From assembly GCA_902363735.1 (NCBI GenBank), contig CABJBA010000004.1:1-64000 (forward strand): 64,000 bases of DNA, read 5' to 3'. How positions within the stretch are numbered: the stretch's first letter is position 1; each line of letters starts with the position of its first letter. Origin of the DNA: Clostridiaceae bacterium (lineage in GTDB: Bacteria > Bacillota > Clostridia > Lachnospirales > Lachnospiraceae). A model generated the notes under the pieces. The model was not told where the DNA came from, made no database searches, and saw only the letters and a program-made list of their open reading frames with translations. Both the position numbers and the translations under genes were made by a program. Shown piece by piece: positions 42,716-51,856 of the stretch.

Positions 42716-43915
42716 TTATATCCTTTCCAGATGATTGGATTTTAACGCCATAATCTCCACATCACCCCCGAATTTTTCACCGATGGCCCCGGCAATCTCA
42801 CTGGTATAGCCTGGTGCCACAATTAAAATAACCTCTACAGGGTCCTTTTTATAATGCTCAGGAGACACAATAGGAAGATGGGAAGCAGGGGCATATTTCC
42901 CCTGTTTAAATGGAGCAGAATCAATGATGTACTCCGCAAACCTGCCGATTTCTGTAGTGGCCGCCAAAGTAAATCCCTGATGACTGGCCCCCCATAAGGC
43001 AAGCCGTTTTCCCTGGGACTTTAAGGTCCGGGTCATGTTCTCCAGTTCTCTTCCGATCAGAGTCTGGCTTTCTATCAGTCCGGAAACATCAATCTTTTCC
43101 GGTTTTCGGCCCTGACGTGCCGTTTCTGATGCAACAGGTTTTGCTGTCTTTCTTACAAAGACAGAAAGAGTATCCCGGTTGACGATTTCCTCCTCCAGCA
43201 CCTCAAATCCGGCCTCCTCAACCGCAAATTTAAGGGTATCAAAGGTGTAATAAGCCAGATGATCCCGGATCAGCTCATAATATCCGTCATACTGGAGAAT
43301 GTATTCCAGACTGGGGACCGTAATTAATCCAACTCCAGCCTCTGTCAGATTATCTGCAAGGCAACGGAGCATACTTACAGGTGATGGCTGATGTTCCAGA
43401 AAATTAAAAGATAAAAAGCCATCATAAGGACCGGTTATACTGCCGTCTTCAGGCTCTAAAACCGCTCCTTCCTCTGCAAACTGATTCCAAACTGCAAGCC
43501 CCTTTTCTCTGGCCGACTGCACAAGACTCTCTCTCTGTTCAATTCCGCAGGCCATAACCGGAAACTCATTCAGTACGCCAAGAAATTCTCCCTGCCCGCA
43601 GCCTGCTTCAATCAGCTTCTTTCCCTCCAAATGGAAGGTTTCAATAAAATGCCGGTACTGGCTTCTTCTTAACTCTACCATAGTGGTGGTAAATCCGCCG
43701 GAGCGGATCACATCCTTATAGTAAGCCACCGGCTGGCAGTCAAACTGCACCAGACCGCAGGTTTCACATTGATGAAGATGAAGGGTCACGCCTTTATCAT
43801 TTTCAATCTCTTCTTCTGAAGGAATATCCTGGGCAGAAGCCGGCATATGCTCAAGAGTCATCAACGGCATTTCTCCAAGAGGAGTACCGCATACAATACA
43901 ATTCCTGTCTTTCAT
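42716..43915 (-). CDS. Class I SAM-dependent methyltransferase (sugar C-methyltransferase-like)
   Basis: A 399-aa protein with the three-part layout of NDP-sugar C-methyltransferases such as TylC3. An N-terminal zinc module has C6, C9 and a later CETC pair near residues 50-53. A SAM-binding domain (KKLIEAGCGQGEFLGVL, FNFLEH) follows, and a C-terminal Rossmann-like domain (RLALWGASHQGFTLAA ... DSAPFKQGKYAPASHLPI). Such enzymes methylate a carbon of 4-keto sugars. It abuts the epimerase gene by one base and precedes the ADH. The substrate is unknown. Confidence 0.87.
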   Translation of the reverse strand: MKDRNCIVCGTPLGEMPLMTLEHMPASAQDIPSEEEIENDKGVTLHLHQCETCGLVQFDCQPVAYYKDVIRSGGFTTTMVELRRSQYRHFIETFHLEGKKLIEAGCGQGEFLGVLNEFPVMACGIEQRESLVQSAREKGLAVWNQFAEEGAVLEPEDGSITGPYDGFLSFNFLEHQPSPVSMLRCLADNLTEAGVGLITVPSLEYILQYDGYYELIRDHLAYYTFDTLKFAVEEAGFEVLEEEIVNRDTLSVFVRKTAKPVASETARQGRKPEKIDVSGLIESQTLIGRELENMTRTLKSQGKRLALWGASHQGFTLAATTEIGRFAEYIIDSAPFKQGKYAPASHLPIVSPEHYKKDPVEVILIVAPGYTSEIAGAIGEKFGGDVEIMALKSNHLERI

Positions 43916-43916
43916 A

Positions 43917-44858
43917 CTATATTTTCCCTCCGAAAACGGTTCTTTTTATCCCTTCCGGAAATGACACTTCCGGCCTCCAGCCGGTGGCTTTCTGAAGCTT
44001 TCTGATATCAGGAATCAGATTAGCCGGTCCTTCCGCATTGGGCTTTCGCCTCCCATAGCTGTAGCTTCCGTGAAATTCCATGGTTTCATACATCATTCGG
44101 ATGTATTCCTTTAATGGCCTGTTTTCCCACTCCGGCCCTGCCACATTATAAATCCCGGCAACCGATTCCATCTCATGATTCATCAGAAGGATCAGCGCCT
44201 GGATACAGTCGTCAAGATATAAGAAATTCCACATCTGGGTACATTCTCCCAGGGAAATATATTCTCCTTTTCCAAAGGCATGGAGACAGCTTTCCACCAA
44301 AGACCAGGGGTGGTCTCCAGGTCCGTAAACACTGAAAATTCTGGAATGGATGTACTCCATGTCAGAAATTCCCATCTGTTTCCAGTTTTTCGTCTGCTCC
44401 ACAGCCCGCTTCAAAAATTCCAGCTTAGCTTTCCCATATTCAGAAACCGGTCTGCAGGTGCTTTCCTCTGTCAATGATTCTTCATGAATGCCGTATTCCG
44501 CCTGGGAGCCGCTAAAAAGGAACCGCTTGCATCCAAGACGTCTGGCTCCTTCCAGAGCTTTTAAAGAATCTTCTGCATTCTTCTGCTGTACGTCCGCCTT
44601 CATCCGGTTTGTGCTTCCTGAGCCATCCCAGCCAAAATGATAAAATCCATGGCAAGGTTCATCAATAACCTGATCAAGGTCCTGAAGATCCTCAAGCTGA
44701 CGCTCAATTAAAACCAGGCCCTTTCGGTTTGCGTCCAGCTTGCTTATATGTTCCGAGCCTGGACGGACCACCGCAAACACCTGGCTTCCGTCCCTTAAAA
44801 GCCGGTCCACCAGCCTCCTTCCAAGAAAGCTGGTGGCTCCTGTTACAACAACGTTCAA
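43917..44858 (-). CDS. NAD-dependent epimerase/dehydratase family protein
   Basis: A 313-aa extended SDR. The NAD-binding GATSFLGRRLVDRLL is at the N terminus, FSGSQAEYG precedes the catalytic region, and EYGKAK supplies the YxxxK pair. A substrate-side segment (HSRIFSVYGPGDHPWSLVES) is typical of sugar-nucleotide enzymes, possibly a 4-reductase or epimerase. It lies between the TPP enzyme and the methyltransferase, so it probably acts on the same modified sugar. Confidence 0.87.
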   Translation of the reverse strand: MNVVVTGATSFLGRRLVDRLLRDGSQVFAVVRPGSEHISKLDANRKGLVLIERQLEDLQDLDQVIDEPCHGFYHFGWDGSGSTNRMKADVQQKNAEDSLKALEGARRLGCKRFLFSGSQAEYGIHEESLTEESTCRPVSEYGKAKLEFLKRAVEQTKNWKQMGISDMEYIHSRIFSVYGPGDHPWSLVESCLHAFGKGEYISLGECTQMWNFLYLDDCIQALILLMNHEMESVAGIYNVAGPEWENRPLKEYIRMMYETMEFHGSYSYGRRKPNAEGPANLIPDIRKLQKATGWRPEVSFPEGIKRTVFGGKI

Positions 44859-44886
44859 GGTTTTTCCTCCGTATTCCTTTGACCTT

Positions 44887-46818
44887 CTATTCCTTTATCC
44901 TGGGGATAATCATATTGCGATCCATCTCTTCATCAGACAGGAAGGGGGATAAATCCTCCAAAGGAGGGGATACCATGGTCCCGTCCGGAAGGCGCTTGGC
45001 AGATGACTTGGGCTCAAAAATCTGATCCCAGCTCACAAACACCTCACAGATGGCCGGTCCCTTTATGGAAAGCGCCTCTTCAATTCCCTTTTCCAGTTCT
45101 CCATTGTTATGGATAGGCACATAAGGATAGCCATAAGCGGCCGAAAGCTTCGCCATGTCAGGAAAGCTTAAATCCATGCTGTCCTCTCCGATTCCCACCA
45201 AAGGCTCTCCGAAGAAATTCTTCTGGGTCTGGCGAATGGAGTGGTAGCCTCCATTATTAATAATAAATATTTTAACAGCCATTCGGTGATGGATAATGGT
45301 CTGGAGTTCCTGTAAATTCATCTGAAGGCTGCCATCCCCTGTCACCAAAATGACATCCTGTTCCAGGTCTGCCATACAGACGCCGATGGCCGCCGGAAGG
45401 TCATATCCCATGCTGGCAACTGCAGAGTTGGATAAGAAGCGCTGGCCTTTTTTAATTACATAAGCATGTCCGCCCACCACACAGGCAGAGCCGTTCCCCA
45501 CCACACTGACCTGATTCTCGGAAAGTCTGACGCTTAATTCCTTAATAAAGGCATAGACATTGGTGCCTGTTCCATTATCCGCATAATGTTTTGGAAGCAC
45601 CACCGGATAAGTTTCCTTCCACATGCGGCAGGTTTCATTCCATGTCATGTCATTAAGACCTTTGCCACTGGAAAATAAAGGGTTCTCCCTGGTGGCCTTG
45701 TATTCGGAATCCAGAATCCTTTCCATAACCTCCAGCAAATCCTTTACATCAGCATGAACCTTCATATCAACATGAACCGACGGCTTTTTCAATTCTTCCT
45801 GATCAATATCATTGACAATCACATAAGCCGCTCTGGCCCATGTAGTATAATGATACCCTACCTGCCTGATACTTAAACGGCTTCCAAGTGAAAGGAGAAG
45901 ATCGCTGTTTTGAATAGCAAAATTGCCGGGACGGTCTCCCATTCCTCCGGCTCTTCCAGTATAGAGAGGGTGGTCATCATAGAGGCAGTCTATGCTGTTC
46001 CAGCCGGTTACAACCGGAATTCCCAGCTTTTCCGCCACTCTGATAAACACTTCGTGAGCTTTTCCAATCCGTATTCCATTTCCGGCATTGATTACCGGGC
46101 GGGAGGAGGAGCAGATCTTGTCCAAAATGGCCCGGACCGTATCCTCGGTCACTTGGGCTGGAAGACTCTGGCGGGCTTCCCCCTCCCCTAGCTTATCCTC
46201 CCTGATTCCAGGGCCTCCCTCAGAATCCCAGCCATCTCCGCCAGCCTCGTAATCCGACTGTGAAAAGCCGATCAGTTCATCGGTTTCAATATAAGCTCCC
46301 TGAACATTTAAAGGAATGTCCAGCCAGGCAGGACCCTGGCGTCCGGAAAGGGCCAGATAGAGAGCCTTTTCTAAGCAAAAACGGATCCTCATAGGATCAA
46401 TGACCATCTCACTGTACTTTGTCATACAGTCAACAGCCTTTATAATATCAAATTCCTGGTCACCCATGGCTCTGATTCCCACGCCGGACCAACGGGCTGT
46501 GGTATCATAGCGCACCTGGCCGGATAAGATCAGCATAGGAATAGAATCCAGCCAGCCTCCCAGTACTCCGGTAATGGCATTGGTTCCGCCGGGACCGGTT
46601 GTCACACAGACCGCTCCTATCTTTCCATCGATTCTGGCATAGGCTTCTGCAGCTATGGCACAGGCCTGCTCATGGTGGTTATACAGGCAGCGCAGTCCTT
46701 CCTGATGGCCCAAAGCATCATTTAGATGCATGGCACCTCCGCCTGTGACGGTAAATACCTGGGTGATTCCGGAATCAACCAGTTTTTGAGAGATATAGTT
46801 GGATACTTTCATTCTCAT
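44887..46818 (-). CDS. Thiamine pyrophosphate-dependent enzyme (acetolactate synthase-like)
   Basis: A 643-aa enzyme with the three domains of the acetohydroxyacid synthase family. The catalytic Glu is E50 (YNHHEQACA) and the TPP/Mg motif starts GDGSLQMN with a downstream NNGGYHS. A Gly/Glu/Asp-rich segment near residues 175-215 lengthens the linker between the first two domains. Unlike ilvB it has no small subunit or ilv neighbour; it heads a sugar operon. TPP enzymes such as YerE add a two-carbon unit to keto-sugars, giving branched-chain sugars, so a similar role is inferred. The ATG follows AGGAG at nine bases. Confidence 0.86.
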   Translation of the reverse strand: MRMKVSNYISQKLVDSGITQVFTVTGGGAMHLNDALGHQEGLRCLYNHHEQACAIAAEAYARIDGKIGAVCVTTGPGGTNAITGVLGGWLDSIPMLILSGQVRYDTTARWSGVGIRAMGDQEFDIIKAVDCMTKYSEMVIDPMRIRFCLEKALYLALSGRQGPAWLDIPLNVQGAYIETDELIGFSQSDYEAGGDGWDSEGGPGIREDKLGEGEARQSLPAQVTEDTVRAILDKICSSSRPVINAGNGIRIGKAHEVFIRVAEKLGIPVVTGWNSIDCLYDDHPLYTGRAGGMGDRPGNFAIQNSDLLLSLGSRLSIRQVGYHYTTWARAAYVIVNDIDQEELKKPSVHVDMKVHADVKDLLEVMERILDSEYKATRENPLFSSGKGLNDMTWNETCRMWKETYPVVLPKHYADNGTGTNVYAFIKELSVRLSENQVSVVGNGSACVVGGHAYVIKKGQRFLSNSAVASMGYDLPAAIGVCMADLEQDVILVTGDGSLQMNLQELQTIIHHRMAVKIFIINNGGYHSIRQTQKNFFGEPLVGIGEDSMDLSFPDMAKLSAAYGYPYVPIHNNGELEKGIEEALSIKGPAICEVFVSWDQIFEPKSSAKRLPDGTMVSPPLEDLSPFLSDEEMDRNMIIPRIKE

Positions 46819-46862
46819 GGCTTGGATCTCCTTTTTAAGGGATGTTTATTCTCTGTTTTGTA

Positions 46863-46891
46863 ATTATATCATACCAGCCTTTATTTTCCTA
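46863..46891 (-). promoter_or_regulatory. Promoter of the polysaccharide operon
   Basis: On the minus strand a TATAAT -10 (46863-46868) is preceded by TG-N (extended -10); the -35 region is weak. It lies 45 bp before the TPP enzyme ATG. Confidence 0.5.
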
Positions 46892-47123
46892 TTTAAAGTT
46901 TTCTTACTTTCTGCAGGCGGATTCTGCCGTATTTTTTCCGATTTCCGGTAAGGGAGAACCCCTGGACTTCCTCATCTTTTTTCTTGTTCTGTTACCTCCT
47001 TCCATATTTGCCATGAAACCACACTATCATTGTGTCTTGGCTATAGGTTATAATCGCAGAGTAATGCAACGATGGATTTTCGGCCACGATAAAACTTATT
47101 GCAAAAAAGGAGAGAACATATTT

Positions 47124-48461
47124 ATGAAAAAGCATTTAAAATTGATGGCTGTATTATCCGCTGCCGGCGTAATAGCTATGGCAGCTCCGGAACTGGGCCT
47201 CACAAGCGCAACTGCTTATGCAAAATCAACCGGATGGGTTGAGGAAAACGGTTCCTTAAGATTCTATGAAGAGGGCGATTTTTACGCTACTGATTCATGG
47301 AAAAAATACGGCAATGATTGGTACTACTTAGATGAGGATGGCGAAATTGCCACTAGTCAGGTAATTGATGAATACTATGTAGACGACAGCGGAAAAAGAG
47401 TAATTAATCAGTGGATTTCTGTAAACAACGACAACTATTGGGACTCCCCTGACGCACCAGAAGTTTTCTGGCATTATTATGGAAAAGACGGTAAAGCCGT
47501 TGTTTCTAAATGGCAGAAAATCGAAGACAAAGGATATTACTTTGACGAACAGGGCCAGATGCTGACCGGAAAAGTAGAAATCGGTGACTTCACCTACTAT
47601 CTTGGCGACCAGAATGACGGCGCTCAGAAAACAGGCTGGTTCCAGCTTGAAAACGCAGATGAGAACGCAGAAAATCACCTCTCCTGGTACTATTTCGATA
47701 AAGACGGCGCCATGGTCAAAGACCAGGTGGACAAAAAAATCGAAGGTTCCTACTATACCTTTGTCAATGGAGAAATGCAGACAGAATGGTACAAGCTTCC
47801 TGAAACTGCAACTCCATCAGAAGCGGCCGAAAATACAAAAGATACCGCAGCAGGATATCATTATTATGATCCGGAAACAGGCGCAAGAGCAGAAGGCTGG
47901 AGACAAATCGAAGGCATTTCAGAATTGAGCGCAGAAGATGAACTCAATTGGTTCTTCTTCAAAAACGGAGCACCTTACTATGCTGAAAAAGGAATTGAAT
48001 TATTTACTATAAGCTCTCAGAAATATGGATTTAATACAAAAGGTGAAATGCAGACCGGACTGGAAGTTGTCAACTTAGATAACGACACCATCGCTAACTT
48101 CCACTTCGCAGAAAACGGCGCTATGAACACCGGCAAGCAGACTATTTACAACGAAGATACTGATGAAAATGAGATCTGGTACTTCCAGACCTCCGGAAGC
48201 AAAAAAGGACAGGGCTTCCACGGAATCCTGGACAGCACTGTTTACGAGTACGGTTTAAGAAAAGAAGCTGACGCTGACGTAAAACTGGCTCCTGTTACTC
48301 TTAGCGGCACCAACTATCTGGTAAATACCAGCGGCGCTGTTCAGAAAGCATCTTCCACCTCCAAGTCCTCTGAAAAACCGGAGCTTGGCGCTGGTTTCAG
48401 AGATTACAAGGATTCTAACGGCAAAGTATTTGTCGTAAATACAAACGGTATTATTCAGTAA
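47124..48461 (+). CDS. Secreted protein with cell-wall-binding (choline-binding type) repeats
   Basis: A 445-aa exported protein. The signal peptide MKKHLKLMAVLSAAGVIA ends near TAYA-KS (about residue 33). The rest is a series of degenerate aromatic repeats (NDWYYLDEDGEI, KGYYFDEQGQMLTG, LSWYYFDKDGAMV, WFFFKNGAPYYAEKG) like CW_binding/choline-binding modules, with no separate catalytic domain. The start at 47124 has AGGAG about 11 bases upstream; the frame is open from 46842 but without signal-peptide sense. It may coat or anchor at the wall, perhaps on the teichoic-acid-like or operon-made glycan. A terminator follows. Confidence 0.85.
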   Translation: MKKHLKLMAVLSAAGVIAMAAPELGLTSATAYAKSTGWVEENGSLRFYEEGDFYATDSWKKYGNDWYYLDEDGEIATSQVIDEYYVDDSGKRVINQWISVNNDNYWDSPDAPEVFWHYYGKDGKAVVSKWQKIEDKGYYFDEQGQMLTGKVEIGDFTYYLGDQNDGAQKTGWFQLENADENAENHLSWYYFDKDGAMVKDQVDKKIEGSYYTFVNGEMQTEWYKLPETATPSEAAENTKDTAAGYHYYDPETGARAEGWRQIEGISELSAEDELNWFFFKNGAPYYAEKGIELFTISSQKYGFNTKGEMQTGLEVVNLDNDTIANFHFAENGAMNTGKQTIYNEDTDENEIWYFQTSGSKKGQGFHGILDSTVYEYGLRKEADADVKLAPVTLSGTNYLVNTSGAVQKASSTSKSSEKPELGAGFRDYKDSNGKVFVVNTNGIIQ

Positions 48462-48501
48462 AAATAATTTAAAAATACAAAAGATTCATCCGTTCAAATT
48501 T

Positions 48502-48536
48502 AAAAAGTCCGCGGCGATTATGCCTGCGGGCTTTTT
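48502..48536 (+). terminator. Intrinsic terminator after the wall-binding protein
   Basis: An AAAAAGTCCGC/GCGGGCTTTTT stem with a short loop, ending in a T run. Confidence 0.85.
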
Positions 48537-48684
48537 ATGTATTCTACAATATCTTTTATATTTTTCCGCTACTTTAATAAGATTATATACAATATATGAT
48601 TTTTTCGTCATATTTTAATTTATCTTACGTTATATATAATAGAAGTAGACCATTTTTTACCATATAAGAAAAAGGAGGAGAACT

Positions 48685-49077
48685 ATGAGAGAACTATCCG
48701 TGTATTACTGCCACAAGTGCGGCTATTATGGATATTACCAACTTGAACGGAACGCAGTATGCCCTAAATGCAGGTTAGAAATGATATGTCTGGATCTTAA
48801 CTATCAGGACTTTATGGATCTGTCCTGCGAAACGAGGGATGAACTTCTTTCCGCATATATTATTATGTCATCTTCTCCTTATGTAAAGCGCCTTTTGGAG
48901 CCTCATAAGACAAATAATAAAAGAGAGATCATCGCTAAAATGGGTTCCCGCATTACGGAGTTAGAAATCGAAAATGAAAAATTGAATAAAACCATCGAGT
49001 GGATGCACCAGACCATATGGGAAATGGTCCGTAAAAGCAAAGGGCTTGATTCTGACAACAAAGAGCATTTCAAATGA
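48685..49077 (+). CDS. Zinc-ribbon/coiled-coil protein, unknown function
   Basis: A 130-aa protein. An N-terminal rubredoxin-like zinc ribbon has Cys pairs CHKC (about residues 9-12) and CPKC (about 26-29). A helical middle follows, and a C-terminal coiled coil (ITELEIENEKLNKTIEWMHQ). AGGAGGAG lies just upstream of the ATG. The coiled coil resembles that of the convergent 49-aa protein at 49143-49292, so the two may interact or be related. No catalytic motif is seen. Confidence 0.72.
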   Translation: MRELSVYYCHKCGYYGYYQLERNAVCPKCRLEMICLDLNYQDFMDLSCETRDELLSAYIIMSSSPYVKRLLEPHKTNNKREIIAKMGSRITELEIENEKLNKTIEWMHQTIWEMVRKSKGLDSDNKEHFK

Positions 49078-49095
49078 AGGACAGCCATGCAAAGG

Positions 49096-49130
49096 ATATA
49101 ACCGGGAGTGCCCTTCACTCCCGGTTATAT
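49096..49130. terminator. Hairpin between convergent small genes
   Basis: A perfect ATAACCGGGAGTG/CACTCCCGGTTAT stem with a 5-base loop. The T tract is weak on both sides, so termination efficiency is uncertain. Confidence 0.65.
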
Positions 49131-49142
49131 CTCCCCCATGAT

Positions 49143-49292
49143 TCAGACTATCCTATCAGAACTTATGTAACGTCCGATCAATCTGTTAAGTGTCTGATTC
49201 AGCCTTTCAATCACCTTGCAGAGTTTCATATTCTCCTCCAGCAACTTCTCATTCTCCATCTCTATAATCCGCAGCTTCTCAGCATCTGTCAT
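49143..49292 (-). CDS. Small coiled-coil protein, unknown function
   Basis: A 49-aa highly charged helix-forming protein (starts MTDAEKLRIIEMENEKLLEE) with heptad-like Leu/Ile spacing along its whole length. AGGAGG lies about 10 bases upstream of the ATG at 49292; the 11-codon extension to 49325 has no site. Its sequence echoes the C-terminal coiled coil of the neighbouring 130-aa protein. Function is unknown; a heterodimer partner or regulator is possible. Confidence 0.62.
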   Translation of the reverse strand: MTDAEKLRIIEMENEKLLEENMKLCKVIERLNQTLNRLIGRYISSDRIV

Positions 49293-49747
49293 ATAGAAAA
49301 ACCCTCCTTTTTCTGCTATAATCATTTAAAATTACCAAATCCCATGACAAGGATTTACAATTTTTAGTAGACTATTGCTTTTCCTGTAATCACTATAAGC
49401 TGTTTTGAGCCATTTGAAAAGCAAAATCTATCGCATTATTCGACATTCTTTTAATATTTTTAATGAAAAAAGCTTTCATTTTAATTATAAAAAAATAGGA
49501 CATACAACATATATTTATGACAACCGAAAGATATACTATATATACCATAGGTATGAAAATCGCATTGTCGACAAGTTTTTATAAAAAATTATGAAAAAAG
49601 TAAGTTTTTATAAATACTTTTCTGCATTATTGATTATATCTGTCAATTAAACCTTTGCGGGTTTTAAAAGAAAAGAATTCACAGATGAAAATCCGGGGAT
49701 TCTCACCTGCAATGATTGTTCTTTATTATAAATTCTTTTTTTACTCA
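49293..49747. other. A+T-rich gap with Spo0A-box-like motifs
   Basis: 455 bp without a supported gene. It holds a perfect TGTCGAA match (minus strand, 49439-49445) and a one-mismatch copy TGTCGAC (49566-49572), both like Spo0A boxes, plus a run of AT-rich direct repeats (GTTTTTATAAA twice near 49575-49612). No consensus promoter with both hexamers was found. Confidence 0.4.
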
Positions 49748-50437
49748 TCAGCCTTCCTGAAATATATAATACATGTTGGTGCCCCTCTTCAATGAATTTA
49801 AGCCTTCTTCCAGGTACTTCCATGTATCCTGGTAACTTCCCGGCACAGCTACTTCCGGAGATGAAATGAATCTGACAAAATCATTGGCACGGCCTTCGTA
49901 TTGTTCTGCAAATCCATCTGATAATTCTTCCTTTTGTTTATTATCAAAATCCTTCTGCTCACCAAACAATACATGTTCTAAATTGCAGGAATTATAATAG
50001 ATGCGGTAAGGAATTGTGCCTAACTTTCCGGTTCTGCGCAGTTTAAGCAATATTTCTCTCTTTCTGTGATTTCTGTCTAATGTGTTTTTTATAGAAGAGG
50101 TCTCCATACGGTCACCATAATACCCAATGTTCTCTACATCTGCCTGGTGCACAAATTCATCGGGAATAAAAACACCATCAGAATCTGTCAAATGAATAAT
50201 TCTCATAAAATCTGCGTTTTTATAACCGTATCTGCTTTTCACCTTATTAATCAAATCATTGATTTTTGAAAGAATCTTATCTGTGCTCACATAATCCCTT
50301 ACTGTGATATCTCCATGGACGACCAAAAACTGTACCTGTTCCGCCTCAAAATACTCTTTAATAACTGTACCGATGGCAGCTTCATCACTGGGGCCTTCCA
50401 CCAAAAACAGGAGGACCCTTTTCTCACTATTTTTCAT
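49748..50437 (-). CDS. TOPRIM-like protein paired with ABC-type ATPase
   Basis: A 229-aa protein. An N-terminal LLFLVEGPSDEAAI (acidic Glu of TOPRIM folds) and a later HLTDSDGVFIPDE (DxD motif) suggest a TOPRIM-like nuclease domain of the OLD/RloB/DUF4435 kind. The C-terminal half is not recognised. The start at 50437 (MKNSEK) has AGGAG eight bases upstream and lies inside the ATPase gene, an 11-bp overlap that implies coupled translation. The arrangement resembles two-gene anti-phage modules such as PARIS (AriA ATPase, AriB TOPRIM). The defence role is inferred. Confidence 0.7.
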   Translation of the reverse strand: MKNSEKRVLLFLVEGPSDEAAIGTVIKEYFEAEQVQFLVVHGDITVRDYVSTDKILSKINDLINKVKSRYGYKNADFMRIIHLTDSDGVFIPDEFVHQADVENIGYYGDRMETSSIKNTLDRNHRKREILLKLRRTGKLGTIPYRIYYNSCNLEHVLFGEQKDFDNKQKEELSDGFAEQYEGRANDFVRFISSPEVAVPGSYQDTWKYLEEGLNSLKRGTNMYYIFQEG

Positions 50438-51830
50438 CCCATATACTCCTGCCTGCTTTCCGGAATGCACGGGAAATCTTCAAGCTGTCCGTTTCTGCAT
50501 AAACTTCCTCTTTTTGTCCTCCCAGAGTGATACTTCGCAAATACACATCACGAAGATTATTGGAGTTTTTTATATACTTCATATGGATGTAGCGGTTTTC
50601 CGGATTCGAGGTGGAAAACATAATACTATCCTTTTCCAGCATTTCCAAAGCCCTTAAATTGTGAGAGGTGAAAATAAGCTGGCCCTTTGCACTTTTGTCA
50701 AATATGGAAAGCAGCTCTCCCAGCATAAATTCAAAGATACCGGCATCCAATTCATCAATAACCAGGCATACGGAATAGTCTCCAAAGGCGTGGATCAATG
50801 CGTTTAAGATAGAAATAATCTTTATAATTCCTTCTGATTCCATACGGATAGGAATTTCAATACCATCTTTCACTGACAAAAGTTCAATCTTAACACCTTC
50901 CTTTCCGTTGTCCATCAGCTGCAGTCCATAGTCCCGGATTCCCATTTTCATTCCGGGAATAATGGTGTAAAGGACTGTGTTGATTTCCTCTATAATCTGA
51001 TACAGAACCTCTTTCCTGTCCTTATCAATTACTGTGGGGTGAACAAGAGAAACGGCAAAATCGCCTTTTATGCCTTTTCCCCTCATTTCACCAGCTTCGA
51101 TCCGAAATGCCATAGGCAGAATTAAATTAGCTGAAATGACACCGGAATGGATATTACGGATCACAAACAAATCGGTAAGGGCAAACTGAAACAAAGACAT
51201 AATGATGAGGGAATACTCCTGAAAAGGTCCCTGAAACCGGTTTTGGAATACGTCTCTGCTGCTTTCACCGAATATATAGGAGCAGTTACTTTTCTTTGCA
51301 ATTCTCTTAGCAACCAATAAGTCCATTTTATAGGATTTATTTTCTTCCACCAGCTGGTCCAGCCGTTTTTTTGGCGTGAAGACGGCATCGTCATCACGGT
51401 TATAGTCCATAAATACGGCTTTGCTGATTCTTCCCTGGGACGTGGTTTTTGCGCTGCTGAGGACTTCACGGCAGATCTCCGCGGGGCCTTGGGCCGGGTT
51501 GTGAAGGATTACTTTATAGGTAATTTCATAGATTTCATTTGCTGTGCAGAGGGCAAATTCCGCTGTTATTTCGGCGCTGGTTTCTTTTACGTCGATGTAA
51601 TCCTCTATTTCCGGATCAAGTATATTACCAGTCATAATGCGCTGAAGGAAATATAGGGCATCTACAACCGCAGTCTTTCCGGAACCATTTTGACCGTACA
51701 GACCTAATATCTCGGGGTTTTTGTATGACAGCTCTTTTCGATAGGTATTGGGCAATTCAATTTTTCCGTGATTTACGTTTTTGATGTTTTTTAATTCTAT
51801 AGACTGCAGGCGCACTACAATATCTCGCAT
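50427..51830 (-). CDS. ABC/SMC-like AAA ATPase of a two-gene module
   Basis: A 467-aa P-loop ATPase of the AAA_15/AAA_21 (OLD-like) group. Walker A is YGQNGSGKTAVVDAL near residue 45. An ABC-signature-like RMESEGIIKI, Walker B VCLVIDELDAG and an H-loop LIFTSHNLRAL follow in order. The N-terminal strand ELKNIKNVNHGKIEL is typical of RecF/SMC heads; the middle insertion is helical and unrecognised. The start at 51830 follows GGAGG by eight bases. It precedes and overlaps the TOPRIM-like gene. Related ATPases act in Septu, PARIS, Gabija and retron defence. Confidence 0.83.
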   Translation of the reverse strand: MRDIVVRLQSIELKNIKNVNHGKIELPNTYRKELSYKNPEILGLYGQNGSGKTAVVDALYFLQRIMTGNILDPEIEDYIDVKETSAEITAEFALCTANEIYEITYKVILHNPAQGPAEICREVLSSAKTTSQGRISKAVFMDYNRDDDAVFTPKKRLDQLVEENKSYKMDLLVAKRIAKKSNCSYIFGESSRDVFQNRFQGPFQEYSLIIMSLFQFALTDLFVIRNIHSGVISANLILPMAFRIEAGEMRGKGIKGDFAVSLVHPTVIDKDRKEVLYQIIEEINTVLYTIIPGMKMGIRDYGLQLMDNGKEGVKIELLSVKDGIEIPIRMESEGIIKIISILNALIHAFGDYSVCLVIDELDAGIFEFMLGELLSIFDKSAKGQLIFTSHNLRALEMLEKDSIMFSTSNPENRYIHMKYIKNSNNLRDVYLRSITLGGQKEEVYAETDSLKISRAFRKAGRSIWDEK

Positions 51831-51856
51831 ATATTTTTCCTCCATATTTACTTTTT

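Noticed and set aside
44887..46818. Housekeeping acetolactate synthase ilvB
   Set aside because: No ilvN/ilvC/ilvD neighbours, an unusual linker, and placement at the head of a sugar operon.
46842..47123. N-terminal extension of the wall-binding protein
   Set aside because: The extra 94 codons cover the promoter region and precede a clear ribosome site and signal peptide at 47124.
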